Source of the DNA: Siphonodentalium dalli
Lineage: Eukaryota > Mollusca > Scaphopoda > Gadilida > Siphonodentaliidae
Assembly (NCBI GenBank): GCA_032622095.1
Contig: CP136066.1
Span: 54,342,609 to 54,406,608, forward strand
DNA length: 64,000 nt
Reading direction: 5' to 3'
Positions 12,060-25,792 of this stretch are shown here, one piece after another. Within the stretch, counting starts at the first letter, position 1, and every line of letters begins with the position of its first letter. Both the position numbers and the translations under genes were made by a program. Below the pieces are notes generated by a model. That model had not been told where the DNA came from, did not search any database, and saw only the letters and a program-made list of their open reading frames with translations.

Positions 12060-12782
12060 AGTTTAGTTATCAGTCGACGTTTATATATGTTTGCCATTTT
12101 TTTAAGTTCTTTCAATAGAAAATATTATAACACCACTGGCTAGTGCTAGTCAAAACATTCTAATTTCTGGGATGCCTCAAAGAAAATAACACCTTTGTTC
12201 TTATTAACAACAACAGTACTAAAAATATATATAAAAGTCAGGAATGGACAAGATAAACTGTCAAATCTACATGATGAGCTGATACATGGCATTAACAGCT
12301 TAAGATGCTAATGTGTTTTGTCACATTGATTAGGTATTGTTTTGACAAGTCAACAACCACTGACATCAAAGCTGGAGCATTATGTGTCATTAGATAGTCT
12401 ATTGTTTGTCACAAAGTGAGAACTTTTCACATCATTAGCAAGTTTGAAGTGAGGGTTTAAATATTCTGCAGAAACTAAATTTTCAGCATAACATCAACTG
12501 TAGTGGGCAGGAAAGCAGCTAGGATTTAATATTATAACAACTTGGGTTTTTTTTCAACATTGGATTATTTTAGGCATCCAAGCTTAAGGTAAGGTATATT
12601 AAATTTTTTATAATCTTAGATTTGTGTTTAAAATCAATCACAACACATTTTTTTTTTCGATTGTAAAATTTATGGATTTACATTTAATATCATTCATCCA
12701 AAAGTAACTTTTAAAATTAAACAAATGTCCTAAAAAAAAGTTAATAGAAACATTCAGTTGAAATTGTTCTGACATTCAAATT
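12060..12782. repeat. Inter-block spacer S4, short beta form (723 bp)
   Basis: Beta markers throughout, but with 'cattaac' and donor-like GTAAGG, as in S10. TATA motif at 12230. Confidence 0.9.
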
Positions 12783-14538
12783 GGTTGAGTTAAAAGTTGA
12801 TATATATATATTGGTTCATCGATTTTAAAGTTATTTTGACAGAGAAAAGCTTCCTAGTCAGTCCCACTATTTGGTCAGTTCTGGTGCAACATGAAACTAG
12901 CACTAGTCAGTAGTGGTACTGGACTGGGAACCAGTCATCTTATGGTTGAGTTAAAAGTTGATGTATACATTGGTTTATCGATTTTCAAGATCTTTTGACA
13001 TAGAAAAGCTTCCTAGTCAGTTCCACTATTTGGTCAGTTCTGGTGTGATATGAAAACTAGCACTAGTCAGTAGTGGTGTTGGACTGGGAACCAGTCATCT
13101 TATGGTAGAGTCAAAAGTTGATGTATATATTGGTTAATCGATTTTCAAGTTATTTTGACAGAGAAAAGCTTCCTAGACAGTCCCACTATTTGGTCAGTTC
13201 TAGTGTGACATGAAAACTAGCACTAGTCAGTAGTGGCACTGGACTGGGAACCAGTCATCCTATGGTTGAATCAAAAGTTGATGTAAATAATGGTTTATCT
13301 ATTTTCAAGATCTTTTGACAGAGAAAAGCTTCCTAGTCAGTCCCACTATTTGGTCAGTTCTAGTGTGACATGAAAACTAGCACTAGTCAGTAGTGGTACT
13401 GGACTGGGAACCAGTCATCCTATGGTTGAGTTAAAAGTTGATGTATACATTGGTTTATCGATTTTCAAGATCTTTTGACAAAGAAAAGCTTCCAAGTCAG
13501 TTCCACTATTTGGTCAGTTCTGGTGTGATATGAAAACTAGCACTAGCCAGTAGTGGTGTTGGACTGGGAACCAGTCATCTTATGGTTGAGTCAAAAGTTG
13601 ATGTATATATTGGTTTATCAATTTTCAAGTTATTTTGACAGAGAAAAGCTTCCTAGTCAGTCCCACTAATTGGTCAGTTCTAGTGTGACATGAAAACTAG
13701 CACTAGCCAGTAGTGGTACTGGACTGGGAACCAGTCATCTTATGGTTGAGTTAAAAGTATGTCGTATATATTGGTTTATCAATTTTCAAGTTCTTTTGAC
13801 AGAAAAGCTTCCCAGTCAGTCCCACTATTCGGTCAGTTCTGGTGACATAAAAACTAGCACTAGTCAGTAGTGGTACTGGACTGGGAACCAGTCATCCTAT
13901 GGTTGAGTCAAAAGTTGATGTATACATTGGTTTATCGATTTTCAAGATCTTTTGACAGAGAAAAGCTTCCTAGTCAGTTCCACTATTTGGTCAGTTCTGG
14001 TGTGATATGAAAACTAGCACTAGCCAGTAGTGGTGTTGGACTGGGAACCAGTCATCTTATGGTTCAGTCAAAAGTTGATGTATATATTGGTTTATCAATT
14101 TTCAAGATCTTTTGAAAGAGAAAAGCTTCCTAGTCAGTCCCACTATTTGGTAAGTTCTAGTGACATGAAAACTAGCACTAGTCAGTAGTGGTACGGGACT
14201 GGGAACAAGTCATCTTATGGTTGAGTTAAAAGTTGATGTATACATTGGTTTATTGATTTTCAAGATCTTTTGACAGGGAAAAGCTTCCTAGTCAGTTCCA
14301 CTATTTGGTCAGTTCTGGTGTGATATGAAAACTAGCACTAGCCAGTAGTGGTGTTGGACTGGGAACCAGTCATCTTATGGTTCAGTCAAAAGTTGATGTA
14401 TATATTGGTTTATCGATTTTCAAGTTCTTTCGGCAGAGAAACGCTTCCTAGTCAGTCCCACTATTTGGTCAGATCTGGTGTGAAATGAAAACTAGCACTA
14501 GTCAGTATTGGTACTGGACTGGGAACCAGTCATCTTAT
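12783..14538. repeat. Satellite block A4 (1756 bp, 11-monomer type)
   Basis: Beta start, alpha end ('ctttcggcag'). One of four complete 11-monomer blocks (A4, A5, A10, A13) of 1756-1758 bp. It holds one 157-bp monomer ('agtatgtcg', about 13756) and the variants 'ggttcagtc', 'gaaagagaaaag', 'tacgggactgggaacaagtc' and 'gacagggaaaag' in fixed order. A 3-bp loss ('tctagtgacatg', about 14157) is shared with A5, A10 and A11. Confidence 0.94.
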
Positions 14539-15258
14539 AGTTTAGTTATCAGTCGACGTTTATATATGTTTGCCATTTTTTAAAGTTCTTTCAATAGAAA
14601 ATATTATAACACCACTGGCTAGTGCTAGTCAAAACATTCTAATTTCTGGGATGCTTCAAAGAAAATAACACCTTTGTTCTTATTAACAACAGTACTAAAA
14701 ATATATATAAAAGTCAGGAATGGACAAGATAAACTGTCAAATCTACATGATGAGCTGATACATGGCATTAACAGCTTAAGATGCTAATGTGTTTTGTCAC
14801 ATTGATTAGGTATTGTTTTGACAAGTCAACAACCACTGACATCAAAGCTGGAGCATTATGTGTCATTAGATAGTCTATTGTTTGTCACAAAGTGAGAACT
14901 TTTCACATCATTAGCAAGTTTGAAGTGAGGGTTTAAATATTCTGCAGAAACTAAATTTTCAGCATAACATCAACTGTAGTGGGCAGGAAAGCAGCTAGGA
15001 TTTAATATTATAACAACTTGGGTTTTTTTTCAACATTGGATTATTTTAGGCATCCAAGCTTAAGGTAAGGTATATTAATTTTTTTATAATCTTAGATTTG
15101 TGTTTAAAATCAATCACAACACATTTTTTTTTTCGATTGTAAAATTTATGGATTTACATTTAATATCATTCATCCAAAAGTAACTTTTAAAATTAAACAA
15201 ATGTCCTAAAAAAAAGTTAATAGAAACATTCAGTTGAAATTGTTCTGACATTCAAATT
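14539..15258. repeat. Inter-block spacer S5, alpha/beta mosaic (720 bp)
   Basis: The left and middle parts are alpha ('ttttttaaag', 'atgcttcaaag', 'aacaacag', 'tattaatttttttat'). The distal part is beta ('taacttttaaaa', no 62-bp segment). The switch lies between about 15085 and 15180. TATA motif at 14706. Confidence 0.88.
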
Positions 15259-17014
15259 GGTTGAGTTAAAAGTTGATATATATATATTGGTTCATCGATT
15301 TTAAAGTTATTTTGACAGAGAAAAGCTTCCTAGTCAGTCCCACTATTTGGTCAGTTCTGGTGCAACATGAAACTAGCACTAGTCAGTAGTGGTACTGGAC
15401 TGGGAACCAGTCATCTTATGGTTGAGTTAAAAGTTGATGTATACATTGGTTTATCGATTTTCAAGATCTTTTGACATAGAAAAGCTTCCTAGTCAGTTCC
15501 ACTATTTGGTCAGTTCTGGTGTGATATGAAAACTAGCACTAGTCAGTAGTGGTGTTGGACTGGGAACCAGTCATCTTATGGTAGAGTCAAAAGTTGATGT
15601 ATATATTGGTTAATCGATTTTCAAGTTATTTTGACAGAGAAAAGCTTCCTAGTCAGTCCCACTATTTGGTCAGTTCTAGTGTGACATGAAAACTAGCACT
15701 AGTCAGTAGTGGCACTGGACTGGGAACCAGTCATCCTATGGTTGAATCAAAAGTTGATGTAAATAATGGTTTATCTATTTTCAAGATCTTTTGACAGAGA
15801 AAAGCTTCCTAGTCAGTCCCACTATTTGGTCAGTTCTAGTGTGACATGAAAACTAGCACTAGTCAGTAGTGGTACTGGACTGGGAACCAGTCATCCTATG
15901 GTTGAGTTAAAAGTTGATGTATACATTGGTTTATCGATTTTCAAGATCTTTTGACAAAGAAAAGCTTCCAAGTCAGTTCCACTATTTGGTCAGTTCTGGT
16001 GTGATATGAAAACTAGCACTAGCCAGTAGTGGTGTTGGACTGGGAACCAGTCATCTTATGGTTGAGTCAAAAGTTGATGTATATATTGGTTTATCAATTT
16101 TCAAGTTATTTTGACAGAGAAAAGCTTCCTAGTCAGTCCCACTAATTGGTCAGTTCTAGTGTGACATGAAAACTAGCACTAGCCAGTAGTGGTACTGGAC
16201 TGGGAACCAGTCATCTTATGGTTGAGTTAAAAGTATGTCGTATATATTGGTTTATCAATTTTCAAGTTCTTTTGACAGAAAAGCTTCCCAGTCAGTCCCA
16301 CTATTCGGTCAGTTCTGGTGACATAAAAACTAGCACTAGTCAGTAGTGGTACTGGACTGGGAACCAGTCATCCTATGGTTGAGTCAAAAGTTGATGTATA
16401 CATTGGTTTATCGATTTTCAAGATCTTTTGACAGAGAAAAGCTTCCTAGTCAGTTCCACTATTTGGTCAGTTCTGGTGTGATATGAAAACTAGCACTAGC
16501 CAGTAGTGGTGTTGGACTGGGAACCAGTCATCTTATGGTTCAGTCAAAAGTTGATGTATATATTGGTTTATCAATTTTCAAGATCTTTTGAAAGAGAAAA
16601 GCTTCCTAGTCAGTCCCACTATTTGGTAAGTTCTAGTGACATGAAAACTAGCACTAGTCAGTAGTGGTACGGGACTGGGAACAAGTCATCTTATGGTTGA
16701 GTTAAAAGTTGATGTATACATTGGTTTATTGATTTTCAAGATCTTTTGACAGGGAAAAGCTTCCTAGTCAGTTCCACTATTTGGTCAGTTCTGGTGTGAT
16801 ATGAAAACTAGCACTAGCCAGTAGTGGTGTTGGACTGGGAACCAGTCATCTTATGGTTCAGTCAAAAGTTGATGTATATATTGGTTTATCGATTTTCAAG
16901 TTCTTTCGGCAGAGAAACGCTTCCTAGTCAGTCCCACTATTTGGTCAGATCTGGTGTGAAATGAAAACTAGCACTAGTCAGTATTGGTACTGGACTGGGA
17001 ACCAGTCATCTTAT
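15259..17014. repeat. Satellite block A5 (1756 bp, 11-monomer type)
   Basis: Beta start, alpha end, and a near-perfect neighbour copy of A4. Together with S6 and the first 2.2 kb of A6 it reappears at 32122 onward with a constant offset of about 16,863 bp. Confidence 0.94.
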
Positions 17015-17799
17015 AGTTTAGTTATCAGTCGACGTTTATATATGTTTGCCATTTTTTAAAGTTCTTTCAATAGAAAATATTATAACACCACTGGCTAGTG
17101 CTAGTCAAAACATTCTAATTTCTGGGATGCTTCAAAGAAAATAACACCTTTGTTCTTATTAACAACAGTACTAAAAATATATATAAAAGTCAGGAATGGA
17201 CAAGATAAACTGTCAAATCTACATGATGAGCTGATACATGGCATTAACAGCTTAAGATGCTAATGTGTTTTGTCACATTGATTAGGTATTGTTTTGACAA
17301 GTCAACAACCACTGACATCAAAGCTGGAGCATTATGTGTCATTAGATAGTCTATTGTTTGTCACAAAGTGAGAACTTTTCACATCATTAGCAAGTTTGAA
17401 GTGAGGGTTTAAATATTCTGCAGAAACTAAATTTTCAGCATAACATCAACTGTAGTGGGCAGGAAAGCAGCTAGGATTTAATATTATAACAACTTGGGTT
17501 TTTTTTCAACATTGGATTATTTTAGGCATCCAAGCTTAAGGTAAGGTATATTAATTTTTTTATAATCTTAGATTTGTGTTTAAAATCAATCACAACACAT
17601 TTTTTTTTTCGATTGTAAAATTTATGGATTTACATTTAATATCATTCATCCAAAAGTAACTCTTAAAATTAAACAAATGTCCTAAAAAAATGTAAAACTA
17701 TAGAAAAAATTTAAGAAAAATATTAAATTGAAATGTTTTGACATTCAAATTTGAGTTTAAATAGAAACATTCAGTTGAAATTGTTCTGACATTCAAATT
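17015..17799. repeat. Inter-block spacer S6, long alpha form (785 bp)
   Basis: Alpha throughout. It shares the private 'cctaaaaaaatgtaaaac' with S11 and S12, whereas S1, S8 and S14 have '...aaaagtaaaac'. TATA motif at 17182. Confidence 0.9.
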
Positions 17800-20700
17800 G
17801 GTTGAGTTAAAAGTTGATATATATATATTGGTTAATCGATTTTAAAGTTATTTTGACAGAGAAAAGCTTCCTAGTCAGTCCCACTATTTGGTCAGTTCAG
17901 GTGTGAAATGAAAAATAGCACTGAGTTAAAAGTTGATGTAAATATTGGTTAATCGATTTTCAAGTTATTTTGACAGAGAAAAGCTTCCTAGTCAGTCCCA
18001 CTATTTGGTCAGTTCTAGTGTGATATGAAACTAGCACTAGTCAGTAGTGGTACTGGACTGGGAACCAGTCATCTTATGGTTGAGTCAAAAGTTTATGTAT
18101 ATAATGGTTTATCAATTTTCAAGATCTTTTGACAGAGAAAAGCTTCCTAGTCAGTCCCACTATTTGGTCAGTTCTAGTGTGACATAAAAACTAGCACTAG
18201 TCAGTAGTGGTACTGGACTGGGAACCAGTCATCCTACGGTTGAGTCAAAAGTTGATGTATATATTGGTTTATCGATTTTCAAGTTATTTTGACAGAGAAA
18301 AGCTTCCTAGTCAGTCCCACTAATTGGTCAGTTCTAGTGTGACATGAAAACTAGCACTAGTCAGTAGTGGTACTGGACTGGGAACCAGTCATCTTATGGT
18401 TGAGTTAAAAGTATGTCGTATATATTGGTTTAACAATTTTCAAGTTCTTTTGACAGAAAAGCTTCCTAGTCAGTCCCACTATTCGGTCAGTTCTGGTGAC
18501 ATAAAAACTAGCACTAGTCAGTAGTGGTACTGGACTGGGAACCAGTCATCCTATGGTTGAGTCAAAAGTTGATGTATACATTGGTTTATCGATTTTCAAG
18601 ATCTTTTGACAGAGAAAAGCTTCCTAGTCAGTTCCACTATTTGGTCAGTTCTGGTGTGATATGAAAACTAGCACTAGCCAGTAGTGGTATTGGACTGGGA
18701 ACCAGTCATCTTATGGTTGAGTCAAAAGTTGATGTATATATTGGTTTATCTATTTTCAAGATCTTTTGACAGAGAAAAGCTTCCTAGTCAGTCCCACTAT
18801 TTGGTCAGTTCTAGTGTGACATGAAAACTAGCACTAGTCAGTAGTGGTACTGGACTGGGAACCAGTCATCTTATGGTTGAGTTAAAAGTTGATGTATACA
18901 TTGGTTTATCGATTTTCAAGATCTTTTGACATAGAAAAGCTTCCTAGTCAGTTCCACTATTTGGTCAGTTCTGGTGTGATATGAAAACTAGCACTAGCCA
19001 GTAGTGGTGTTGGACTGGGAACCAGTCATCTTATGGTTGAGTCAAAAGTTTATGTATCTATTTTCAAGATCTTTTGACAAAGAAAAGCTTCCAAGTCAGT
19101 TCCACTATTTGGTCAGTTCTGGTGTGATATGAAAACTAGCACTAGCCAGTAGTGGTGTTGGACTGGGAACCAGTCATCTTATGGTTGAGTCAAAAGTTGA
19201 TGTATATATATTGGTTTATCTACTTTCAAGATCTTTTGACAGAGAAAAGCTTCCTAGTCAGTCCCACTATTTGGTCAGTTCTGGTGTGAAATGAAAACTA
19301 GCACTAGTCAGTAGTGGTACTGGACTGGGAACCAGTCATCCTATGGTTGAGTCAAAAGTTGATGTATATATTGGTTTATCGATTTTAAGTTCTTTTGACA
19401 GAGAAAAGCTTCCTAGTCAGTTCCACTATTTGGTCAGTTCTGGTGTGATATGAAAACTAGCACTAGCCAGTAGTGGTGTTGGACTGGGAACCAGTCATCT
19501 TATGGTTCAGTCAAAAGTTGATGTATATATTGGTTTATCAATTTTCAAGATCTTTTGAAAGAGAAAAGCTTCCTAGTCAGTCCCACTATTTGGTCAGTTC
19601 TAGTGTGACATGAAAACTAGCACTAGTCAGTAGTGGTACGGGACTGGGAACAAGTCATCCTATGGTTGAGTCAAAAGTTGATGTATACATTGGTTTATCG
19701 ATTTTCAAGATCTTTTGACAGAGAAAAGCTTCCTAGTCAGTTCCACTATTTGGTCAGTTCTGGTGTGATATGAAAACTAGCACTAGCCAGTAGTGGTGTT
19801 GGACTGGGAACCAGTCATCTTATGGTTCAGTTAAAAGTTGATGTATACATTGGTTTATCGATTTTCAAGATCTTTTGACAGGGAAAAGCTTCCTAGTCAG
19901 TTCCACTATTTGGTCAGTTCTGGTGTGATATTAAAACTAGCACTAGCCAGAAGTGGTGTTGGACTGGGAACCAGTCATCTTATGGTTCAGTCAAAAGTTG
20001 ATGTATATATTGGTTTATCAATTTTCAAGATCTTTTGAAAGAGAAAAGCTTCCTAGTCAGTCCCACTATTTGGTCAGTTCTAGTGTGACATGAAAACTAG
20101 CACTAGTCAGTAGTGGTACTGGACTGGGAACCAGTCATCCTACGGTTGAGTTAAAAGTTGATGTATATATTGGTTTATCGATTTTCAAGTTATTTTGACA
20201 GAGAAAAGCTTCCTAGTCAGTCCCACTAATTGGTCAGTTCTAGTGTGACATGAAACTAGCACTAGTCAGTAGTGGTACTGGACTGGGAACCAGTCATCTT
20301 ATGGTTGAGTTAAAAGTATGTCGTATATATTGGTTTAACAATTTTCAAGTTCTTTTGACAGAAAAGCTTCCCAGTCAGTCCCACTATTCGGTCAGTTCTG
20401 GTGACATAAAAACTAGCACTAGTCAGTAGTGGTACTGGACTGGGAACGAGTCATCCTATGGTTGAGTCAAAAGTTGATGTATACATTGGTTTATCGATTT
20501 TCAAGATCTTTTGACAGAGAAAAGCTTCCTAGTCAGTTCCACTATTTGGTCAGTTCTGGTGTGATATGAAAACTAGCACTAGCCAGTAGTGGTATTGGAC
20601 TGGGAACCAGTCATCTTATGGTTGAGTCAAAAGTTGATGTATATATTGGTTTATCTATTTTCAAGATCTTTTGACAGAGAAAAGCTTCCTAGTCAGTCCC

Positions 20701-21409
20701 ACTATTTGGTCAGTTCTAGTGTGACATGAAAACTAGCACTAGTCAGTAGTGGTACTGGACTGGGAACCAGTCATCTTATGGGTGAGTTAAAAGTTGATGT
20801 ATACATTGGTTTATCGATTTTCAAGATCTTTTGACATAGAAAAGCTTCCTAGTCAGTTCCACTATTTGGTCAGTTCTGGTGTGATATGAAAACTAGCACT
20901 AGCCAGTAGTGGTGTTGGACTGGGAACCAGTCATCTTATGGTTGAGTCAAAAGTTTATGTATCTATTTTCAAGATCTTTTGACAAAGAAAAGCTTCCAAG
21001 TCAGTTCCACTATTTGGTCAGTTCTGGTGTGATATGAAAACTAGCACTAGCCAGTAGTGGTGTTGGACTGGGAACCAGTCATCTTATGGTTGAGTCAAAA
21101 GTTGATGTATATATATTGGTTTATCTACTTTCAAGATCTTTTGACAGAGAAAAGCTTCCTAGTCAGTCCCACTATTTGGTCAGTTCTGGTGTGAAATGAA
21201 AACTAGCACTAGTCAGTAGTGGTACTGGACTGGGAACCAGTCATCCTATGGTTGAGTCAAAAGTTGATGTATATATTGGTTTATCGATTTTCAAGTTCTT
21301 TTGACAGAGAAACTCTTCCTAGTCAGTCCCACTATTTGGTCAGATCTGGTGTGAAATGAAAACTATCACTAGTCAGTATTGGTACTGGACTGGGAACCAG
21401 TCATCTTAT
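17800..21409. repeat. Satellite block A6 (3610 bp, alpha start, beta end)
   Basis: Truncated first monomer as in A1. Private variants 'gatgtaaatattgg' (shared with A11 and A12) and 'cctacggttgagtc' (shared with A11). A 66-codon open frame at 19838-20038 spans a little over one monomer and arises only because a variant 'gatattaaaac' removes a stop. It is not treated as a gene. Confidence 0.94.
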
Positions 21410-22132
21410 AGTTTAGTTATCAGTCGACGTTTATATATGTTTGCCATTTTTTTAAGTTCTTTCAATAGAAAATATTATAACACCACTGGCTAGTGCTAGT
21501 CAAAACATTCTAATTTCTGGGATGCCTCAAAGAAAATAACACCTTTGTTCTTATTAACAACAACAGTACTAAAAATATATATAAAAGTCAGGAATGGACA
21601 AGATAAACTGTCAAATCTACATGATGAGCTGATACATGGCATTAACAGCTTAAGATGCTAATGTGTTTTGTCACATTGATTAGGTATTGTTTTGACAAGT
21701 CAACAACCACTGACATCAAAGCTGGAGCATTATGTGTCATTAGATAGTCTATTGTTTGTCACAAAGTGAGAACTTTTCACATCATTAGCAAGTTTGAAGT
21801 GAGGGTTTAAATATTCTGCAGAAACTAAATTTTCAGCATAACATCAACTGTAGTGGGCAGGAAAGCAGCTAGGATTTAATATTATAACAACTTGGGGTTT
21901 TTTTCAACATTGGATTATTTTAGGCATCCAAGCTTAAGGTAAGGTATATTAATTTTTTTATAATCTTAGATTTGTGTTTAAAATCAATCACAACACATTT
22001 TTTTTTTCGATTGTAAAATTTATGGATTTACATTTAATATCATTCATCCAAAAGTAACTTTTAAAATTAAACAAATGTCCTAAAAAAAAGTTAATAGAAA
22101 CATTCAGTTGAAATTGTTCTGACATTCAAATT
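21410..22132. repeat. Inter-block spacer S7, beta-alpha-beta mosaic (723 bp)
   Basis: The left third is beta ('tttttttaag', 'atgcctcaaag', 'aacaacaacag'). The middle is alpha-like ('cttggggttttttt', also in S1, and 'tattaatttttttat'). The distal end is beta ('taacttttaaaa', short). This is a double switch, the pattern expected from gene conversion. TATA motif at 21580. Confidence 0.88.
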
Positions 22133-25007
22133 GGTTGAGTTAAAAGTTGATATATATATATTGGTTCATCGATTTTAAAGTTATTTTGACAGAGAAAAGC
22201 TTCCTAGTCAGTCCCACTATTTGGTCAGTTCTGGTGCAACATGAAACTAGCACTAGTCAGTAGTGGTACTGGACTGGGAACCAGTCATCTTATGGTTGAG
22301 TTAAAAGTTGATGTATACATTGGTTTATCGATTTTCAAGATCTTTTGACATAGAAAAGCTTCCTAGTCAGTTCCACTATTTGGTCAGTTCTGGTGTGATA
22401 TGAAAACTAGCACTAGTCAGTAGTGGTGTTGGACTGGGAACCAGTCATCTTATGGTAGAGTCAAAAGTTGATGTATATATTGGTTAATCGATTTTCAAGT
22501 TATTTTGACAGAGAAAAGCTTCCTAGTCAGTCCCACTATTTGGTCAGTTCTAGTGTGACATGAAAACTAGCACTAGTCAGTAGTGGCACTGGACTGGGAA
22601 CCAGTCATCCTATGGTTGAATCAAAAGTTGATGTAAATAATGGTTTATCTATTTTCAAGATCTTTTGACAGAGAAAAGCTTCCTAGTCAGTCCCACTATT
22701 TGGTCAGTTCTAGTGTGACATGAAAACTAGCACTAGTCAGTAGTGGTACTGGACTGGGAACCAGTCATCCTATGGTTGAGTTAAAAGTTGATGTATACAT
22801 TGGTTTATCGATTTTCAAGATCTTTTGACAAAGAAAAGCTTCCAAGTCAGTTCCACTATTTGGTCAGTTCTGGTGTGATATGAAAACTAGCACTAGCCAG
22901 TAGTGGTGTTGGACTGGGAACCAGTCATCTTATGGTTGAGTCAAAAGTTGATGTATATATTGGTTTATCAATTTTCAAGTTATTTTGACAGAGAAAAGCT
23001 TCCTAGTCAGTCCCACTAATTGGTCAGTTCTAGTGTGACATGAAAACTAGCACTAGCCAGTAGTGGTACTGGACTGGGAACCAGTCATCTTATGGTTGAG
23101 TTAAAAGTATGTCGTATATATTGGTTTATCAATTTTCAAGTTCTTTTGACAGAAAAGCTTCCCAGTCAGTCCCACTATTCGGTCAGTTCTGGTGACATAA
23201 AAACTAGCACTAGTCAGTAGTGGTACTGGACTGGGAACCAGTCATCCTATGGTTGAGTCAAAAGTTGATGTATACATTGGTTTATCGATTTTCAAGATCT
23301 TTTGACAGAGAAAAGCTTCCTAGTCAGTTCCACTATTTGGTCAGTTCTGGTGTGATATGAAAACTAGCACTAGCCAGTAGTGGTGTTGGACTGGGAACCA
23401 GTCATCTTATGGTTCAGTCAAAAGTTGATGTATACATTGGTTTATCGATTTTCAAGATCTTTTGACATAGAAAAGCTTCCTAGTCAGTTCCACTATTTGG
23501 TCAGTTCTGGTGTGATATGAAAACTAGCACTAGTCAGTAGTGGTGTTGGACTGGGAACCAGTCATCTTATGGTAGAGTCAAAAGTTGATGTATATATTGG
23601 TTAATCGATTTTCAAGTTATTTTGACAGAGAAAAGCTTCCTAGTCAGTCCCACTATTTGGTCAGTTCTAGTGTGACATGAAAACTAGCACTAGTCAGTAG
23701 TGGCACTGGACTGGGAACCAGTCATCCTATGGTTGAATCAAAAGTTGATGTAAATAATGGTTTATCTATTTTCAAGATCTTTTGACAGAGAAAAGCTTCC
23801 TAGTCAGTCCCACTATTTGGTCAGTTCTAGTGTGACATGAAAACTAGCACTAGTCAGTAGTGGTACTGGACTGGGAACCAGTCATCCTATGGTTGAGTTA
23901 AAAGTTGATGTATACATTGGTTTATCGATTTTCAAGATCTTTTGACAAAGAAAAGCTTCCAAGTCAGTTCCACTATTTGGTCAGTTCTGGTGTGATATGA
24001 AAACTAGCACTAGCCAGTAGTGGTGTTGGACTGGGAACCAGTCATCTTATGGTTGAGTCAAAAGTTGATGTATATATTGGTTTATCAATTTTCAAGTTAT
24101 TTTGACAGAGAAAAGCTTCCTAGTCAGTCCCACTAATTGGTCAGTTCTAGTGTGACATGAAAACTAGCACTAGCCAGTAGTGGTACTGGACTGGGAACCA
24201 GTCATCTTATGGTTGAGTTAAAAGTATGTCGTATATATTGGTTTATCAATTTTCAAGTTCTTTTGACAGAAAAGCTTCCCAGTCAGTCCCACTATTCGGT
24301 CAGTTCTGGTGACATAAAAACTAGCACTAGTCAGTAGTGGTACTGGACTGGGAACCAGTCATCCTATGGTTGAGTCAAAAGTTGATGTATACATTGGTTT
24401 ATCGATTTTCAAGATCTTTTGACAGAGAAAAGCTTCCTAGTCAGTTCCACTATTTGGTCAGTTCTGGTGTGATATGAAAACTAGCACTAGCCAGTAGTGG
24501 TGTTGGACTGGGAACCAGTCATCTTATGGTTCAGTCAAAAGTTGATGTATATATTGGTTTATCAATTTTCAAGATCTTTTGAAAGAGAAAAGCTTCCTAG
24601 TCAGTCCCACTATTTGGTAAGTTCTAGTGTGACATGAAAACTAGCACTAGTCAGTAGTGGTACGGGACTGGGAACAAGTCATCTTATGGTTGAGTTAAAA
24701 GTTGATGTATACATTGGTTTATTGATTTTCAAGATCTTTTGACAGGGAAAAGCTTCCTAGTCAGTTCCACTATTTGGTCAGTTCTGGTGTGATATGAAAA
24801 CTAGCACTAGCCAGTAGTGGTGTTGGACTGGGAACCAGTCATCTTATGGTTCAGTCAAAAGTTGATGTATATATTGGTTTATCGATTTTCAAGTTCTTTC
24901 GGCAGAGAAACGCTTCCTAGTCAGTCCCACTATTTGGTCAGATCTGGTGTGAAATGAAAACTAGCACTAGTCAGTATTGGTACTGGACTGGGAACCAGTC
25001 ATCTTAT
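22133..25007. repeat. Satellite block A7 (2875 bp, 11-monomer type with internal duplication)
   Basis: Beta start, alpha end. Its length equals an 11-monomer block plus about 1117-1119 bp (seven monomers). The marker 'tatggtagagtc' occurs at 22451 and again at 23568, and the junction monomer near 23405-23470 joins 'ggttcagtc' to 'gacatagaaaag'. A single unequal crossover between two 11-monomer blocks explains it. Confidence 0.93.
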
Positions 25008-25792
25008 AGTTTAGTTATCAGTCGACGTTTATATATGTTTGCCATTTTTTAAAGTTCTTTCAATAGAAAATATTATAACACCACTGGCTAGTGCTAGTCA
25101 AAACATTCTAATTTCTGGGATGCTTCAAAGAAAATAACACCTTTGTTCTTATTAACAACAGTACTAAAAATATATATAAAAGTCAGGAATGGACAAGATA
25201 AACTGTCAAATCTACATGATGAGCTGATACATGGCATTAACAGCTTAAGATGCTAATGTGTTTTGTCACATTGATTAGGTATTGTTTTGACAAGTCAACA
25301 ACCACTGACATCAAAGCTGGAGCATTATGTGTCATTAGATAGTCTATTGTTTGTCACAAAGTGAGAACTTTTCACATCATTAGCAAGTTTGAAGTGAGGG
25401 TTTAAATATTCTGCAGAAACTAAATTTTCAGCATAACATCAACTGTAGTGGGCAGGAAAGCAGCTAGGATTTAATATTATAACAACTTGGGTTTTTTTTC
25501 AACATTGGATTATTTTAGGCATCCAAGCTTAAGGTAAGGTATATTAATTTTTTTATAATCTTAGATTTGTGTTTAAAATCAATCACAACACATTTTTTTT
25601 TTCGATTGTAAAATTTATGGATTTACATTTAATATCATTCATCCAAAAGTAACTCTTAAAATTAAACAAATGTCCTAAAAAAAAGTAAAACTATAGAAAA
25701 AATTTAAGAAAAATATTAAATTGAAATGTTTTGACAATCAAATTTGAGTTTAAATAGAAACATTCAGTTGAAATTGTTCTGACATTCAAATT
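25008..25792. repeat. Inter-block spacer S8, long alpha form (785 bp)
   Basis: Alpha throughout, with one private change 'gacaatcaaatttg'. Corresponds to S1 at an offset of 23,703 bp. TATA motif at 25175. Confidence 0.9.
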
